This document shows, piece after piece, positions 36,318 to 47,900 of a stretch of DNA of 64,000 nt. The DNA is from Magicicada septendecula. Its lineage: Eukaryota; Arthropoda; Insecta; Hemiptera; Cicadidae. The first letter of the stretch is position 1. The number at the start of each line of letters is the position of its first letter. The notes beneath the pieces were generated by a model. That model made no database searches. It was given only the letters and a program-made list of their open reading frames with translations, and was not told the DNA's origin. The stretch lies in assembly GCA_034769895.1 (NCBI GenBank), contig CM068367.1, positions 1,318,755,286-1,318,819,285 of the forward strand, read 5' to 3'. Position numbers and translations under genes: made by a program.

Positions 36318-37305
36318 TTACCAAAATTAAAATCATTGTTACCTGGTTACAATTATCACACAGTTGTACTTTACACGCCACACATACACCTTCAAATCAC
36401 TTAGTTTTTTTTCTTGTAAGGCATCTAATTGATATGTCTTGGTAGTTCAAAGGAGTCACGTCCTGAGATTAAAGTTTTTTCATATATTAAACTCATGCTT
36501 GTCAACTGAGTCAGAATCTGAATTATACTAGCCGATACTTGATTGGACATATAAAAAATTGTCAATAATAATAACTTATAAATTTTTTTTCTCTGCAATT
36601 TTATAATTTTTATGAATGATAGTCCTTCAGACGATTTGTTTGTTGTTTTTAAAGAACTATTAAACTTAACTGATTTTTCAAAGTTAAACTGACTTGTTTA
36701 AATTTTTTCATAGATTTAAAAATTTTATCAATCACATTTAATTTTTTTTCTTGGAACAAACGTTTCCAAGTGGCGCCCGCAAAAGCATAGTTTTAAGTTG
36801 TATTACAGGACTACATCACTGCAGAGGATCCAGTCAACAGGGTAAGTAACAAAAGTGCGCGGAGGTAACGCCCGACACATATTACAACACTTTTACAAAA
36901 CACACCCCTTTCTTTTCGTTATAACTTCCATTAGTCCATTTGTTTATTTGTCATTAGATTGTGTTTCCTACTAAAGAACAATTTTCACTCATAAACAACT
37001 AGCGAATAATGATAGCTTATTTCAGTTATTAAAGGTAATTTTGTTAAAAATGTAAAACGTGTGCCACGTTCATGATATCTTAAAAAAGGCTGACAATATA
37101 TAATAGTTCAGGGAATAATAAAGTCCTTGATAATAATAATAATTTTAATTTGCCTATTTACGATAGATTTTAATGTATTTCATACTGAAATATGGATCTA
37201 GACGCTACTCTAATAATTAACGCTGTTGATACGACACTGTTCCTTTGAGGAGGATTTTAGAATTTGAACACTACCCTATTCTAATACTTTATTTCTTATT
37301 TTTAA
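36318..37305. other. AT-rich spacer with PBS-like and splice-like sites
   Basis: TGGCGCCCG at about 36769-36777 matches the first nine bases of a tRNA-Lys-type primer binding site and follows CA plus two bases. CAACAGGGTAAGT at about 36834-36846 is a strong donor. No gag or pol frame follows, so a solo or truncated LTR is only one option. Confidence 0.25.
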
Positions 37306-39741
37306 AATATTCAAAACGTTAAAACTAAACTCCACAAAACTATTTTGCACATCAAATTTAATAAATCTTGCTTGAAATACGGTGTCACACCAAACTATGC
37401 TACCATACGTATGAAATGCTCAAATATTGCTGACAGAAAAACTAAAAGGATGCTGAAACATATAAAATTAAAGAGTAGTTGAAATCTCTTTACATCAAGA
37501 AAGCTTCTTTAAACTCAAAATTATATAAAACACATTTGAAGTTACTAGACAGCACACATCCTGCCGCATTGGAATATTACCTTGACTTTATAAACAGAGA
37601 TATACAACAGATTACTTATCGCATGCGTATCACACAGGCAAACAAACTTCAAAGATTAACAAACGATCAATTACAGACTGTTGATAATATTAAACATAAA
37701 CAAACATTCTATACACGACTACAGAATTTAACTTCCATAAAGTTAAACTCAGACGAAACTGAACTACTAAATAAAGGTTTGAAATATAATTTACCGGTAC
37801 ATACTTCCAATTTTAGCCGTAAACATATTATTGCAGAAATTTTAAACGCCGAAACTGTCGTCAAAGCGATACCTGACCAACATGAACAAAATAAGATGCG
37901 GTTTTTAATAAATGACAAGTTTAATAAGATTATTGAAAGACATAACATCAATAAGAACATTCACTCTGTTTCTTCAGCCAATTATAAAAAAGAACGAAAA
38001 ACTCTAATTAATCTCAAAAATAAATTAACTGATAACCATGCTTTAGTTACTAAGGCAGATAAGGACAACACTGTAGTTATCATGGACACGAATACTTATA
38101 ATGAAAAGATACAAGATTTTATAGCAGACAATAACATAGTTAGATTAACTTCTGACCCTACAGAACAATATACTAAAAGTTTAAATCAATGTATAAATAA
38201 GTGCATACATTTATTTGATGAACAGACTAGGAGACATTTGAAGCCTATCAACGCAAAAGCGCCCTTGTTAACAGGATTGCCGAAGTTGCATAAAGAAAAT
38301 ACTCCTATAAGACCATTAGTGAATTTTACCACTGCCCCGGGTTATAAAACCACCAAAAAACTACTCAACATAATCAAACAGAATATAATATTGAAGAATA
38401 ACTACAGCTTAACTAATAGCATTGACTTTGTTAATAAGGTTAAAAAACTAAAAATCGAACCTTCATATAAAATGGCGTCCCTCGACATCGTTAACTTATA
38501 TACAAATATACCGATATCTGATACTCTGCAGTTACTGAAGAAGAATCTTATAAATACCAAAAAATTAGATATCAAAAGTATAGATGAATTGATTGAGTTA
38601 TTAAATTTGCTCCTTGACCAAAATTACTTTACTCATAACAAATTATATTTCAGCCAACGGGAAGGATTAGCTATGGGTTCACCTCTATCAAGCCTTCTTG
38701 CAGATATATATTTACATTACTTCGAGAATTCCTATATCTTTGAGAATGATATACATAGCAACAATATTATATTTTATGGTAGATATGTCGATGACACGTT
38801 TTTAATTTATAAAGGTACACAGCGGCAGATTGATCGATTACACACTTATTTAAATAGTATTAACAAACATATGAAATTCACCTTGGAACATGAGGACAAC
38901 GAACAACTAAACTTCTTAGATCTGATAATCACAAAAAACACCAACAATAATTTACATTTTAATATATACAGAAAACCAACGACGACAGACACCGTGATAC
39001 ACGCCACGTCATTTCATCCCATATCGCAGAAAATGGCTACGTTTCATAGCATGATACATAGACTTTTATCTTTACCCCTTGATAACAAAGATTTTCTTAA
39101 TGAGTTAAATACCATCAAATACATCGCAGTCGCAAATGGTTACAATTCCAATGTTGTAAACAACATTCTCAAGAAACATAAAAATAGAATAAGGACCATC
39201 AACCAATTATCAATGAATGCACGGGAAAAAAAGCCACATAGATATATCACCGCAACATATACCAATTTCATGCCGAACATTTTAAAATCTCTCATAAACA
39301 AAAACACTGATATTATAGTCACTTACAAGACTACAAATAATATCTTAAATAATCTTCGTACCCACGAACCTACTTGTATTGAGAATAAAACGGGCATTTA
39401 CAAATTGTCATGCAATGATTGTGACGCTTTCTATGTGGGCCAGACGGGCCGTGGTTTTCTCAAAAGGTTTAATGAACACAAACCAGCCACTATCTGTCGT
39501 AACTATGATACCATCAAATCAAGTTTCGCCAAACATCTTATTAACGAAAATCATAGTTACACCGATTTCAGAACTAATTAAAAACCCCTCCACTTTTGCA
39601 GTAAAGGACGTTATATGAACACACTCGAAGACTTTTGAGGTGTACAAAGCGTTCAGGGACACTAATACCAAGCCACACATTTTGAACGACCAGTTATTAT
39701 TCAAGTATAATGTATTGTACGACACCGCGTTGAGATATTGA
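37306..39741 (+). pseudogene. Penelope-like element protein: RT plus GIY-YIG endonuclease
   Basis: The main frame starts with TTG at 37479 after an in-frame TAG and runs to TAA 39579-39581. In its numbering: KADKDNTVVIMD, LPKLHK, motif A SLDIVNLYTN (Asp336), motif B EGLAMGSPLSSLLADIYL (about 395-412), YVDD (436-439), LNFLDL, then GIY (639-641), C-x2-C and YVGQTGRGFLKRFNEH (652-667). This is the PLE architecture. Homologous sequence continues outside it: upstream in another frame at 37306-37477 (KYGVTPNYATIRMK) and downstream to TGA 39739-39741 after an extra T at 39633-39636. So a frameshift near 37477, a stop at 39579 and a frameshift near 39635 inactivate the copy. Both catalytic cores look intact. 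Confidence 0.9.
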
Positions 39742-39923
39742 GATAACAAGAATCAGTTGCCGTTAATGCGCGGTGAGTCGCTGTGCAGTGTACACTGTTC
39801 GCCCGATGCGCGTATTCAAGTTACAAATTAATATAGTTCGTTTTTTAATAATCCGTTATTTGTGGTCATCATGTCATGGTTTTTAACGTTTGACAAACAT
39901 ATCTGATATGTGCTATAAATTTT

Positions 39924-39964
39924 ATGCTTGACAATGGGACAAGAGTCTTGAAACATGTCGTAAT
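39924..39964 (+). ncRNA. degenerate hammerhead-like motif in the PLE 3' end
   Basis: TTGACAA (two changes from CTGANGA, at the first and sixth positions) is followed by T, GGGAC-AAGA-GTCTT as a five-pair stem II with two wobbles, then GAA, the palindrome ACATGT, C and GTA. It lies 183 bp after the PLE C-terminus. The core changes predict no cleavage, but the stem pairs and layout match the other copies. Confidence 0.45.
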
Positions 39965-39993
39965 AAGAAGAGACATCAAATACGAGAAGTCAC

Positions 39994-40193
39994 AGACGGT
40001 TAGTATAATATATTTTTCATATATTTTCTTATTTTTATTGGAGGAATATTAGTTTTATGTGTTTATATATATATATAATATATATTATATATATATATAA
40101 GCACATACACATAGATATATATAAACACATAAAACTAATATTCCTCCAATAAAAATAAGAAAATATATGAAAAATATATTATACTAACCGTCT
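39994..40193. repeat. perfect 200-bp hairpin, 79-bp arms
   Basis: AGACGGTTAGTATAATATAT at 39994 is matched exactly in reverse complement at the right end. The arms stay identical for about 79 bp, with an AT-rich spacer of about 42 bp. It starts about 30 bp after the PLE 3' motif. It could be a MITE, an inverted PLE 3' end or an assembly fold-back artefact. Confidence 0.85.
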
Positions 40194-42416
40194 AATCTGT
40201 ATATATATATATATAGTGCAACAAAACACAGGATGATAAGCTGTATTAATCGTATCTAAGCATGGATGACGAACATTTACATGTTTAAAATGGATTTATT
40301 CAATTTTTTGTCTATATGCTGTAAGTTTTGTATTTAGCGATGGATAAGAACGTAGGTTATATCAAATTCTTTATAAAATTTTGTTCTTTATTGTCATGTA
40401 CTTTTGTGTGAAATTGTGCGCGTGTGCGCGTGTGATAAACCTTATTCGCTATATCTTCCGCGTTAATAAACCCATCAACTTGAAACTTTGACAGTGGATT
40501 GTTTATGTAATTAGCTACAGTTTTTATATACTCTGAGGTTTCCAACTATTTTATAAATATGTTTTTTATAGGGAATAACTCAACTTTTAACTCTTATTAA
40601 TGGTTGAGTAATAAAATTTATAGATAAAATCAATGCAAGCTTTTGCTAATTTATACAAATAATTGCATGTAACCCAACTACCTTTTGTTTCCATCAACCA
40701 TGTGACTGCTGATTGACCAATCAGAAACCACTAATTTCATTAATATTCGTACTCTGTGGGGCACGCACCGACACAGTTCGTCGATAGCATTTGCCGTGTG
40801 AACGGCAAAAAAAGTCCACGAGAGTTTTCCTCGTAGGGACTTATAGAAATCTAAAATTACCATAAACTTGGAACTCTTTTGCGAGCTTTTCGGAAAGAAC
40901 TAAGCTGGTTAACAACCACTATATAATTATTATTATTTAAAGTGCTTTCCGCGGTAGTCAAGATATCCGCATAGGGAATTACTGAACATTTCAAGCTCAA
41001 TACACCGCTTTTTAATAATTACCCATATCACCCTGAGATCGAATAATAAATAACATTGTAAATTAATAATAACCTTTTGCGAGCGAGAGCGCTAATTATT
41101 GTGAGAGTGACAATTGGTGTGTGAAATATATCTAGTGTTAGCAGTTCGACGGAAGCGTCAGCGAGACGCGCAGAGGAATCGCCGCTGTAGCAACCCGCCA
41201 ACGAAGAAGACACCAGGAGGAGAGTACGCACGTCAGGAGGACGCCTCATCTAGTGTTACGGATATCATATATCAAGTAAAATCGAGCTAATCGAACAATA
41301 TAAACTTTATTCAACGTATATAAATGCATGACAATTATGTAATTTAATATATCTCATACAAACTATTATTTCTTGTGTGTAATAAATAATTCTTCATTAC
41401 CTGGATTATAGACTTGTTTGTAATTTCTCCACACACACACATATTATCCTATGCGAAAATTATAATCTGTATCGTTGCAATATATGTGTGTGTATGTGTG
41501 TGTGTAAAAAATCGCATCAAACGAATTGTTTTCAATAAAATTGTTATTATCAAATATATATACTTTGTTTTAACAGACTTTATGCCTATTGATAAAAATG
41601 TGAAATTTCTAAAAATAAAATTTGAACATTGTTACAAGCCGATTTTTAGATTTCACGTTATAAGTTATTTTAATATCTATAAACGTATACATTGTCTATA
41701 ATGAAAATGTGTGTCTTATGTAATATAATAAGCCTACAGTACGTAATATTAACATTTTATTGTTATATTATATTACTTATAATTACACATATTTTACTAT
41801 ACGTTTGTTTTATAACTATAAAAGTAAACAGGACAATAAAAAAGTTTTAGATAGAAACAGTTAACGAGGAAAAAGCGTTTTTATGTTGAAAAAGGAGTCG
41901 TACACGTCACTTATAAAATTATATTGTTCGCTGAAATTTTAATAATGCTGGTCCAGATTTTATTACTATCATTTTGCTTCCCTTTCTTATTCTCCAAACT
42001 ACTTTTAAATAATTGCTATCGTAAAACCATATTTTCATTGGTTATTCTCCTAACTCAGTTATTCTTGTTCCCTCTCAAGGTCGGTAGAAACAGTGTTGTT
42101 TACATGACTAATCTGTCGCCTATCTTGCGTAACCCACTTATGCTGTGTGACTTACTTATACAGTTTGTGTATCCCATAGTTTGCTGTAAATCTTCATTTG
42201 TTACTAAACGCATTGCTTGTAAAATTGATAATTAAGTTTTGGTCTCAAGCCTCTTTTTTAATGAAAACAAACTTCAGTTATCTTAATTTTTATGTTGTGG
42301 ATTGATATATTAAAAGCACAAATAGAATAAGTAACCATTCTATTAGAAATTATTATATTAAATAAATGTAAACTTCTCTCGTTACTGTCACTTTCTTGAT
42401 AAACAAATTATCTAAT
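40194..42416. other. AT-rich spacer with one CpG-rich patch
   Basis: TGATTGACCAATCA (40710-40723) is a perfect inverted repeat with a CCAAT box on both strands. A CpG-rich patch at about 41080-41250, then AATAAA near 41383, could be part of an LTR. Neither LTR ends nor frames were found. A short TG run lies at 41486-41505. Confidence 0.35.
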
Positions 42417-42458
42417 ATTTTATAACTATTTTATATCAAGTTGTATTATTTCCTTACT

Positions 42459-42502
42459 TGGAACATGTTTCTGAAATCAAATATTTTTCCCTTCCTCAGC
42501 TG
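42459..42502 (-). ncRNA. hammerhead-like motif, inverted copy
   Basis: Minus strand: CTGAGGA, A, GGGA with a decayed TTTC partner, an extra CA, GAA, the palindrome ACATGT, T, CCA. Stem I keeps only one pair. It is more decayed than the facing copy. Confidence 0.35.
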
Positions 42503-42592
42503 TCTTAGTTTTTGATCTTGCTGGATATTTGTGTACAGATCATAGCAACAACCAACCTGACCACAAATGTTTAATAAGGTCAAAAACTAAGA

Positions 42593-42636
42593 TGGCTGAG
42601 GATGGGAAAAATATTTGATTCCTGAAACATGTTCCA
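42593..42636 (+). ncRNA. hammerhead-like motif
   Basis: TGG, CTGAGGA, T, GGGA-loop-TCCT, GAA, ACATGT, T, CCA. TGG pairs with CCA (stem I), GGGA pairs with TCCT (one wobble), and the ACATGT palindrome forms a two-pair stem III. The candidate cleavage base is the T at 42633. Confidence 0.5.
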
Positions 42637-42668
42637 AGTAATATCTTGATGTAAAATAGTTATAAATG

Positions 42669-43199
42669 TTAAATAAATAAATGTAATACGAGCAGATGTA
42701 AACGTAGTTGGCACGACTCAACGAACGTAGGTTATCGTACTTTTAGACTATAAAACAGATTGTAAACCAATTCATTCAAACTAAACAAAACGTTTTTGTT
42801 AAAACTTATTAGTTTACTGTCGTCAACTGCAGTCTACTTGTTTTATGTTTATTTGTTGTGTTAAATTTTGCCGAAAAACTAATTTGGACATATATAGGGC
42901 AGAAATTACTACAAAATCAAATCAAGGGTAAAGCAAAGCTGAAAAAGGAAATAACTGGCCAAACAGAGTAAAAGCAAACAAAAAATTGGGTTTGGCAGAA
43001 TTTTTACCCTCCTACCCAACTTCAAGATGTTACCTTGTATTAGGGAAAATTCATAACACTCAGACTGTGAACAGTCAGCCGGAGATTGTTTTTAACTGTA
43101 TCAGGGTATCAACTAGGCATAACAAGGATAACAGATTTGGTATTGGGAGCAACTAAAGTTTCCTACGTAGGGTAGATCTAGATAGATTGGGTGCTAAAA
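42669..43199. other. spacer without recognised content
   Basis: Possibly the N-terminal side of the LINE relic that follows, but no motif could be supported. Confidence 0.35.
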
Positions 43200-43815
43200 A
43201 ACTTAACTTAATAAAATAATAAAAGAAAAGAAAATCATTTTTTTCGTCATAACCGAAATAAACATGAAGTTAAAGGGAACAAAGGAACTAGACGACTACT
43301 CTATAGTTTACAGTGGTGCGGATTACAATGTAGAGCACAAAGTGGAGTGGCTGTACTGATAGACAGTATGTGACAGCACAGAATTCAAACTGCCATTTAT
43401 GTCATGAACAAATAATGATGATACTTTTAAAAATTGATAGAGAATATCTGACAATAAATGACGTTTATGCACCTAAAAAATTAGAAAGGAAGAAACACAA
43501 ATATTTTCGGGAATCTGAGAAAACAGGTTAACAGAACAAACAAGAAATAGCGTAATTTCAGCGTAAATAGCGACTTAAAAGCTAGAATTGGAAGTCTTCT
43601 AATAGAAACTGTGACAGCCACTTTTGTAGAGGTAGTTTTCAACAATACTGGACACGGATTAAGGAGGTTTGTTTCATTTAATTAATTCAAAGGAAGAAAT
43701 ATCTTTCTAAAGAAAGTCTTACACAAATATACATGGTCGGGAGACGATATAAATGAATATCATTATGTAATTTTTAACAAGAATTTCTATCATTATGTAA
43801 TTTTCATGTAATATT
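43200..43815 (+). pseudogene. LINE endonuclease relic
   Basis: Shifting plus-strand frames give TEINMKLKGTKELDDYSIVY (where the catalytic E of S/T-E-T-K is kept), SGVAVLIDS, LLKIDREYLTINDVYAPKK, then SDLKARIGSLLIETVTATF (the G-D-x-N strand decayed to S-D-L-K), NNTGHGLRRFVSFN and LHKYTWSGDD. The order and spacing match a LINE apurinic-type endonuclease from near its N-terminus to the H-K-Y-T-W block. The final S-D-H triad is not reached. Multiple frameshifts and stops make it inactive. Confidence 0.75.
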
Positions 43816-44759
43816 TATATTTAATCTGTATTTAAACGATAAATATTTAAAAATTATTATATTTGAACACCTTATATTTGTAAACTTTAACGTCACTAAA
43901 ACTTAAGTGCTTGCAGTACCAAAAACATATCTCGTTTTAGTTTCATTCATATTTTAAATAGGAAATATATCATTATTCAAATATATATTTGCTAAATGTT
44001 TGTTTGCGAGACTATTTCTGTATTTGTATCCAACCTTTCCGCTAGCCACCCACCGAAAGTAAATCAACAAAGCGCTAACACCTCGGAATCGACGGTTTGG
44101 CGACAGTTTTGTAAGCTGAATCTTTATATTCGTAGTTTGTAAAATAATTTTTAATAGGTAGTATCAGTAACTGTTGGTGTTTACAGAAAACGAGCACTTT
44201 TGTGATGACTCGAATTCACGATTACGGCACAGAAGGGAATGTCACTGACCACACGGGATGCCATTTGTCTAATCATGCGGTATGTCACACAAAGTTTCTA
44301 TTACAATGGCACATAGGGACAGTAATTTACAAACCAATTTTGCCACGAACGGACGAAAGGTTTTAATCTATAACCTACATCTGAAATAGATATAGACCTC
44401 GGTTGGGTAAACATCGTACACAGGTAAACATCGTATTTATTGAGCGTAGACGCTACAGTACTGTGTGCTTAATGTACAGACACAACATTCCATGTACCAC
44501 AACAAAGTACACGTTTCAAACATTCCCTGAATTGCCTAGTAATGTGTATCCGATACAACAGTCCGAAAACAAAGAAAGTTTTACAACCGACAAACTCTTC
44601 CCACACTGCTAACACATCAGCAGGCTTGAGATTCGAGCTCCAGATTGTATTAATATTACTCAGTCTTTATGTTTTCTAAATCCCGCCAAACTCTATGGAG
44701 GCTTTGCGTTGCCTCAGATTATCACAACATACATTTGTCTGTGTGTATCGTTACTGTGT
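43816..44759. other. spacer without recognised content
   Basis: Nothing recognisable on either strand. Confidence 0.4.
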
Positions 44760-44765
44760 CTCTCT

Positions 44766-44813
<48 letters not shown>
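44760..44813. repeat. compound (TC)n(AC)n microsatellite
   Basis: About 10 TC units are followed by about 17 AC units, seen directly. Confidence 0.95.
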
Positions 44814-44817
<4 letters not shown>

Positions 44818-44904
44818 TATATTCAAAACATTATTCATATTATTCTTTACTGCTTTCTTTGTGCATCACAATAACTAAATAATCCCATTAATATGTCCTC
44901 TCGT

Positions 44905-44991
44905 TTAGAAGATGTTACTGGAATGTTGATCGTTAAAGAGTTTTAGTTTATCTGAGACGTTTATTGCTTTACGCCTCCGTGAAGATGACAT
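44905..44991 (-). pseudogene. possible pogo-type HTH start
   Basis: Minus-strand ATG at 44991 opens MSSSRRRKAINVSDKLKLFN, which resembles the basic start of CENP-B/pogo-type transposases (M-S-K-R-K ... L-x-x-K-L-x-I-I). TAA follows after 28 codons and no further transposase motif was found. Chance similarity is quite possible. Confidence 0.2.
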
Positions 44992-47900
44992 GGACAAAGC
45001 TTGGCGTAAATCAGTGTGGAAAAAACAAGTCACGCCGAATAAATCGTACCCCACCAACTGCCTACTAGAGAGGCGAACATTGTACAAACGCAAACGTAAT
45101 ATTATTGTCAGGTCTGTACGAATCTAAGCATAAACGAATTAACATTACACTCTTTAACGTTCTACTCTGCTATTCTATAATTTCCTAAGTAATTCAAATG
45201 CCTTACGTTTTCATTTTTTCCGTTGTTAGTTTTTTGTTTGATTTCGAACGTGTTAACGAACTTCAACCAAATAACACACAGGTTTGTACGACTATATATT
45301 CATTTAATACTGTTTCTAGAACTTACAGCTAACGTTATACACGATATAACACCGACAATGAGACCTTACGTTCTTTTATTGAGACTGTTTGAACACTTAA
45401 TGTAGAAAACATGGTTTTATTCTGTCTAAACGAGGAAAGAGGGTTCTCAATTTTAAATCGACTTTGGCATGTTTTTCTTTATACATCTGTTTTGGGTATG
45501 TCTCACCATAATTTTGTATGTATGAACCGATTTTTGCAAAACATGGCATGTTATCTTTGGTTTATTGTATTCAAAGGTGACCCTCCAAAAATAGGACGGG
45601 ATGGAGGCAAATATTTGAAGAACAGAAGTTAAAAAACTTAAAAAAAATTAATATAATATCAAATTAATAATAATTTTGACAACAACATGGATATATTATT
45701 TAGTTTTAGAAATTTAAAAAATTTGTGGACACCATTGATTGAAAGGAAATATAAATTTTGAAAAATTTCAAAAATTCCATGCCCATATCAAATTATTTTA
45801 ACCAGTCTCTGAGTATAGTCTACAATGAAACGTTTTTTTAGGAGTACTTTAAGATAACATTAAAGAGTTAAAATGTTTAGGAAAATGTTTGAAAAAATGT
45901 TAAAAGGTATTTGAGGGACTAAAACGATCTTGGTGTCTTTAATCATTTGAAAACATTAATATTTTTAAATACTCTTTACAATATTTTTATCAATCCCATA
46001 TATTTGTGAAAAGTATTACATATAGGCCTATAAATATGTATATAAACATGTGTAGTGGGACTACATATTATTTGTCGTTTACACATCATAGTTATAAATG
46101 TAACTAAAAATAAATAAAACCAGTCTGCGTGATTGACTTTTAGTGTCTACTATATTCATAATAATAAAAAAATGATAACGATCGTCTGATATAGAATTGT
46201 TATTTGACGAATACAACTCTAGAGTAGTGGAGTTTTCGTATTTTTCTTTTACTTAGTTAATTTATAGGCACAGCAAAACCGTGGTAATGACTATGGTCAC
46301 CTCCTCGCGGAGGTTCCCAGTTAATGCTAAGAATCATACGCACGAAGAAATTTACTCGCAAGTATACAAAAATAAAATTTAATTATTTTATTTTATTTAA
46401 ATAAAAATTGTTATTGTTCAAAATAGTGAGCGAGTTATGCAGGAGCTTGCTAGTAGATTAAATTATTTTCCTTATAAATATTAAAGTTTTCAAGTAATTT
46501 GAGTTTAAAATTTACACCCTAATACGACGTACATTCGTTAGCCGTACAGTCAAGTTTAATCACTTGGTAACCGAAGAATGCCTTGTCTGTTCACGTTCAC
46601 GTTTTCAGTCTGTCAAAACATAACAGCCGCCCTAAAAACTATTCATCGCCGGAGAAGGTATCACTTGACAAGAATGTACTTTACTAAGCAGTGAAACGAT
46701 GATAAGGTTAAGTAAACATTTACTCAGCCTTCTCCCATCGTCAAAGTGTATTAGGGGATGTCTGGTGTGCGTGTCTTTTGTCTACGTGTTCGTTACTTAG
46801 GAGGCACGTAAAAGTTAACAACAAACAGTTTCTAACGAAGGCGATGTGTTTTATCAGCCCTACTAGCGTAAAATATACTTCGTATACAGTAAAATCTATG
46901 TACGTCAAATATTAATAACAGTAATTTTAATTTAATTAAATTTTCAGTGCATTTTTTCATTAGTATCCGTTTATTTATTTACAATAATTTAACTAGAGTT
47001 AGTGTACAAAACACACACATGCCCACGCACGCATAAGAAACGCACTCGCGTCTATTCAGTATATATTTGGGGGGGGGGGGGATGAAACTGTATACTTTCT
47101 CACCATTGTGTTCCTCCAGTGTGATGTCTACCTGTTGTCTTCAGCATCAAGGCCAATGTCGAAATGCAGAGAAACAGAATGAAAAGGATTATGTATCCTA
47201 AAGTCAAAATACAATAGGCTACGACATTTACACACAAAATCACAACTCAATATGTCTTCTAAACAACTGAACAATGTTTACAGAATCAGTAATACGCCAC
47301 CAATACAAGCACACACTATCACTTAGTAGACCCCCCGCTCCTCAGGCGTCTCAATAGCAAAGCTGGTGCGCGTACAGTAAGTGTGTACAACATTAAATCT
47401 TTAACGATTACTGGCCATTCATCTCGATGTGACTAAAACTGAACAAGTGACATTGAAACGCCTGAAATGAGCAGTTATGCAAATTGCATTTATATTCATA
47501 TTGCCTATACGACGCCGCCCTTGGTACTTGTGTAACACCCGAGATTCGGAGAGAGCATTTACAGTCGAGTACGGTATATGCTACATTACTTCAACTAGAC
47601 AAGACACCTTAAATTATAATGCCACTATCAGAGTATCTTTAGCACGAACTGTAGCCGTGTATTTACAAATGGTTACAAACAGGATAAATCCGAAATCAAA
47701 GTGAAAGTTACTTTTTTGTATACAAAAGTAAAATAAAATCGTACTTACGGTTTAGTGCCTGAGAAATGAGATGGCCTATTAATCCTGACGTCAGTTATAG
47801 AATGATGTATAAAGAGTAGCAGAAAACAAAATAAAATAAATATAGGTTTAAACGAAATTTAAACAACAAGCATATATCTATAATCGCGTTATCCACATCA

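Larger units (their letters stand above)
42417..42668. repeat. fold-back repeat with hammerhead-like motif in both arms
   Basis: The arms 42417-42519 and 42576-42668 are imperfect inverted copies. Both contain CTTGGAACATGTTTC-type sequence on facing strands and share CAAATATTTTTCCC. The 56-bp spacer has no coding match. Its layout resembles the arms of the PLE fold-back at 25762-26329, so it is probably paired PLE 3' ends without any coding remnant. Confidence 0.65.

Noticed and set aside
37709-37960. Minus-strand frame within the PLE
   Set aside because: It is antisense to the well-supported RT frame.
40690-41430. Possible solo LTR (CCAAT palindrome, CpG-rich patch, AATAAA)
   Set aside because: No TG...CA ends, target-site duplication or second copy could be identified.
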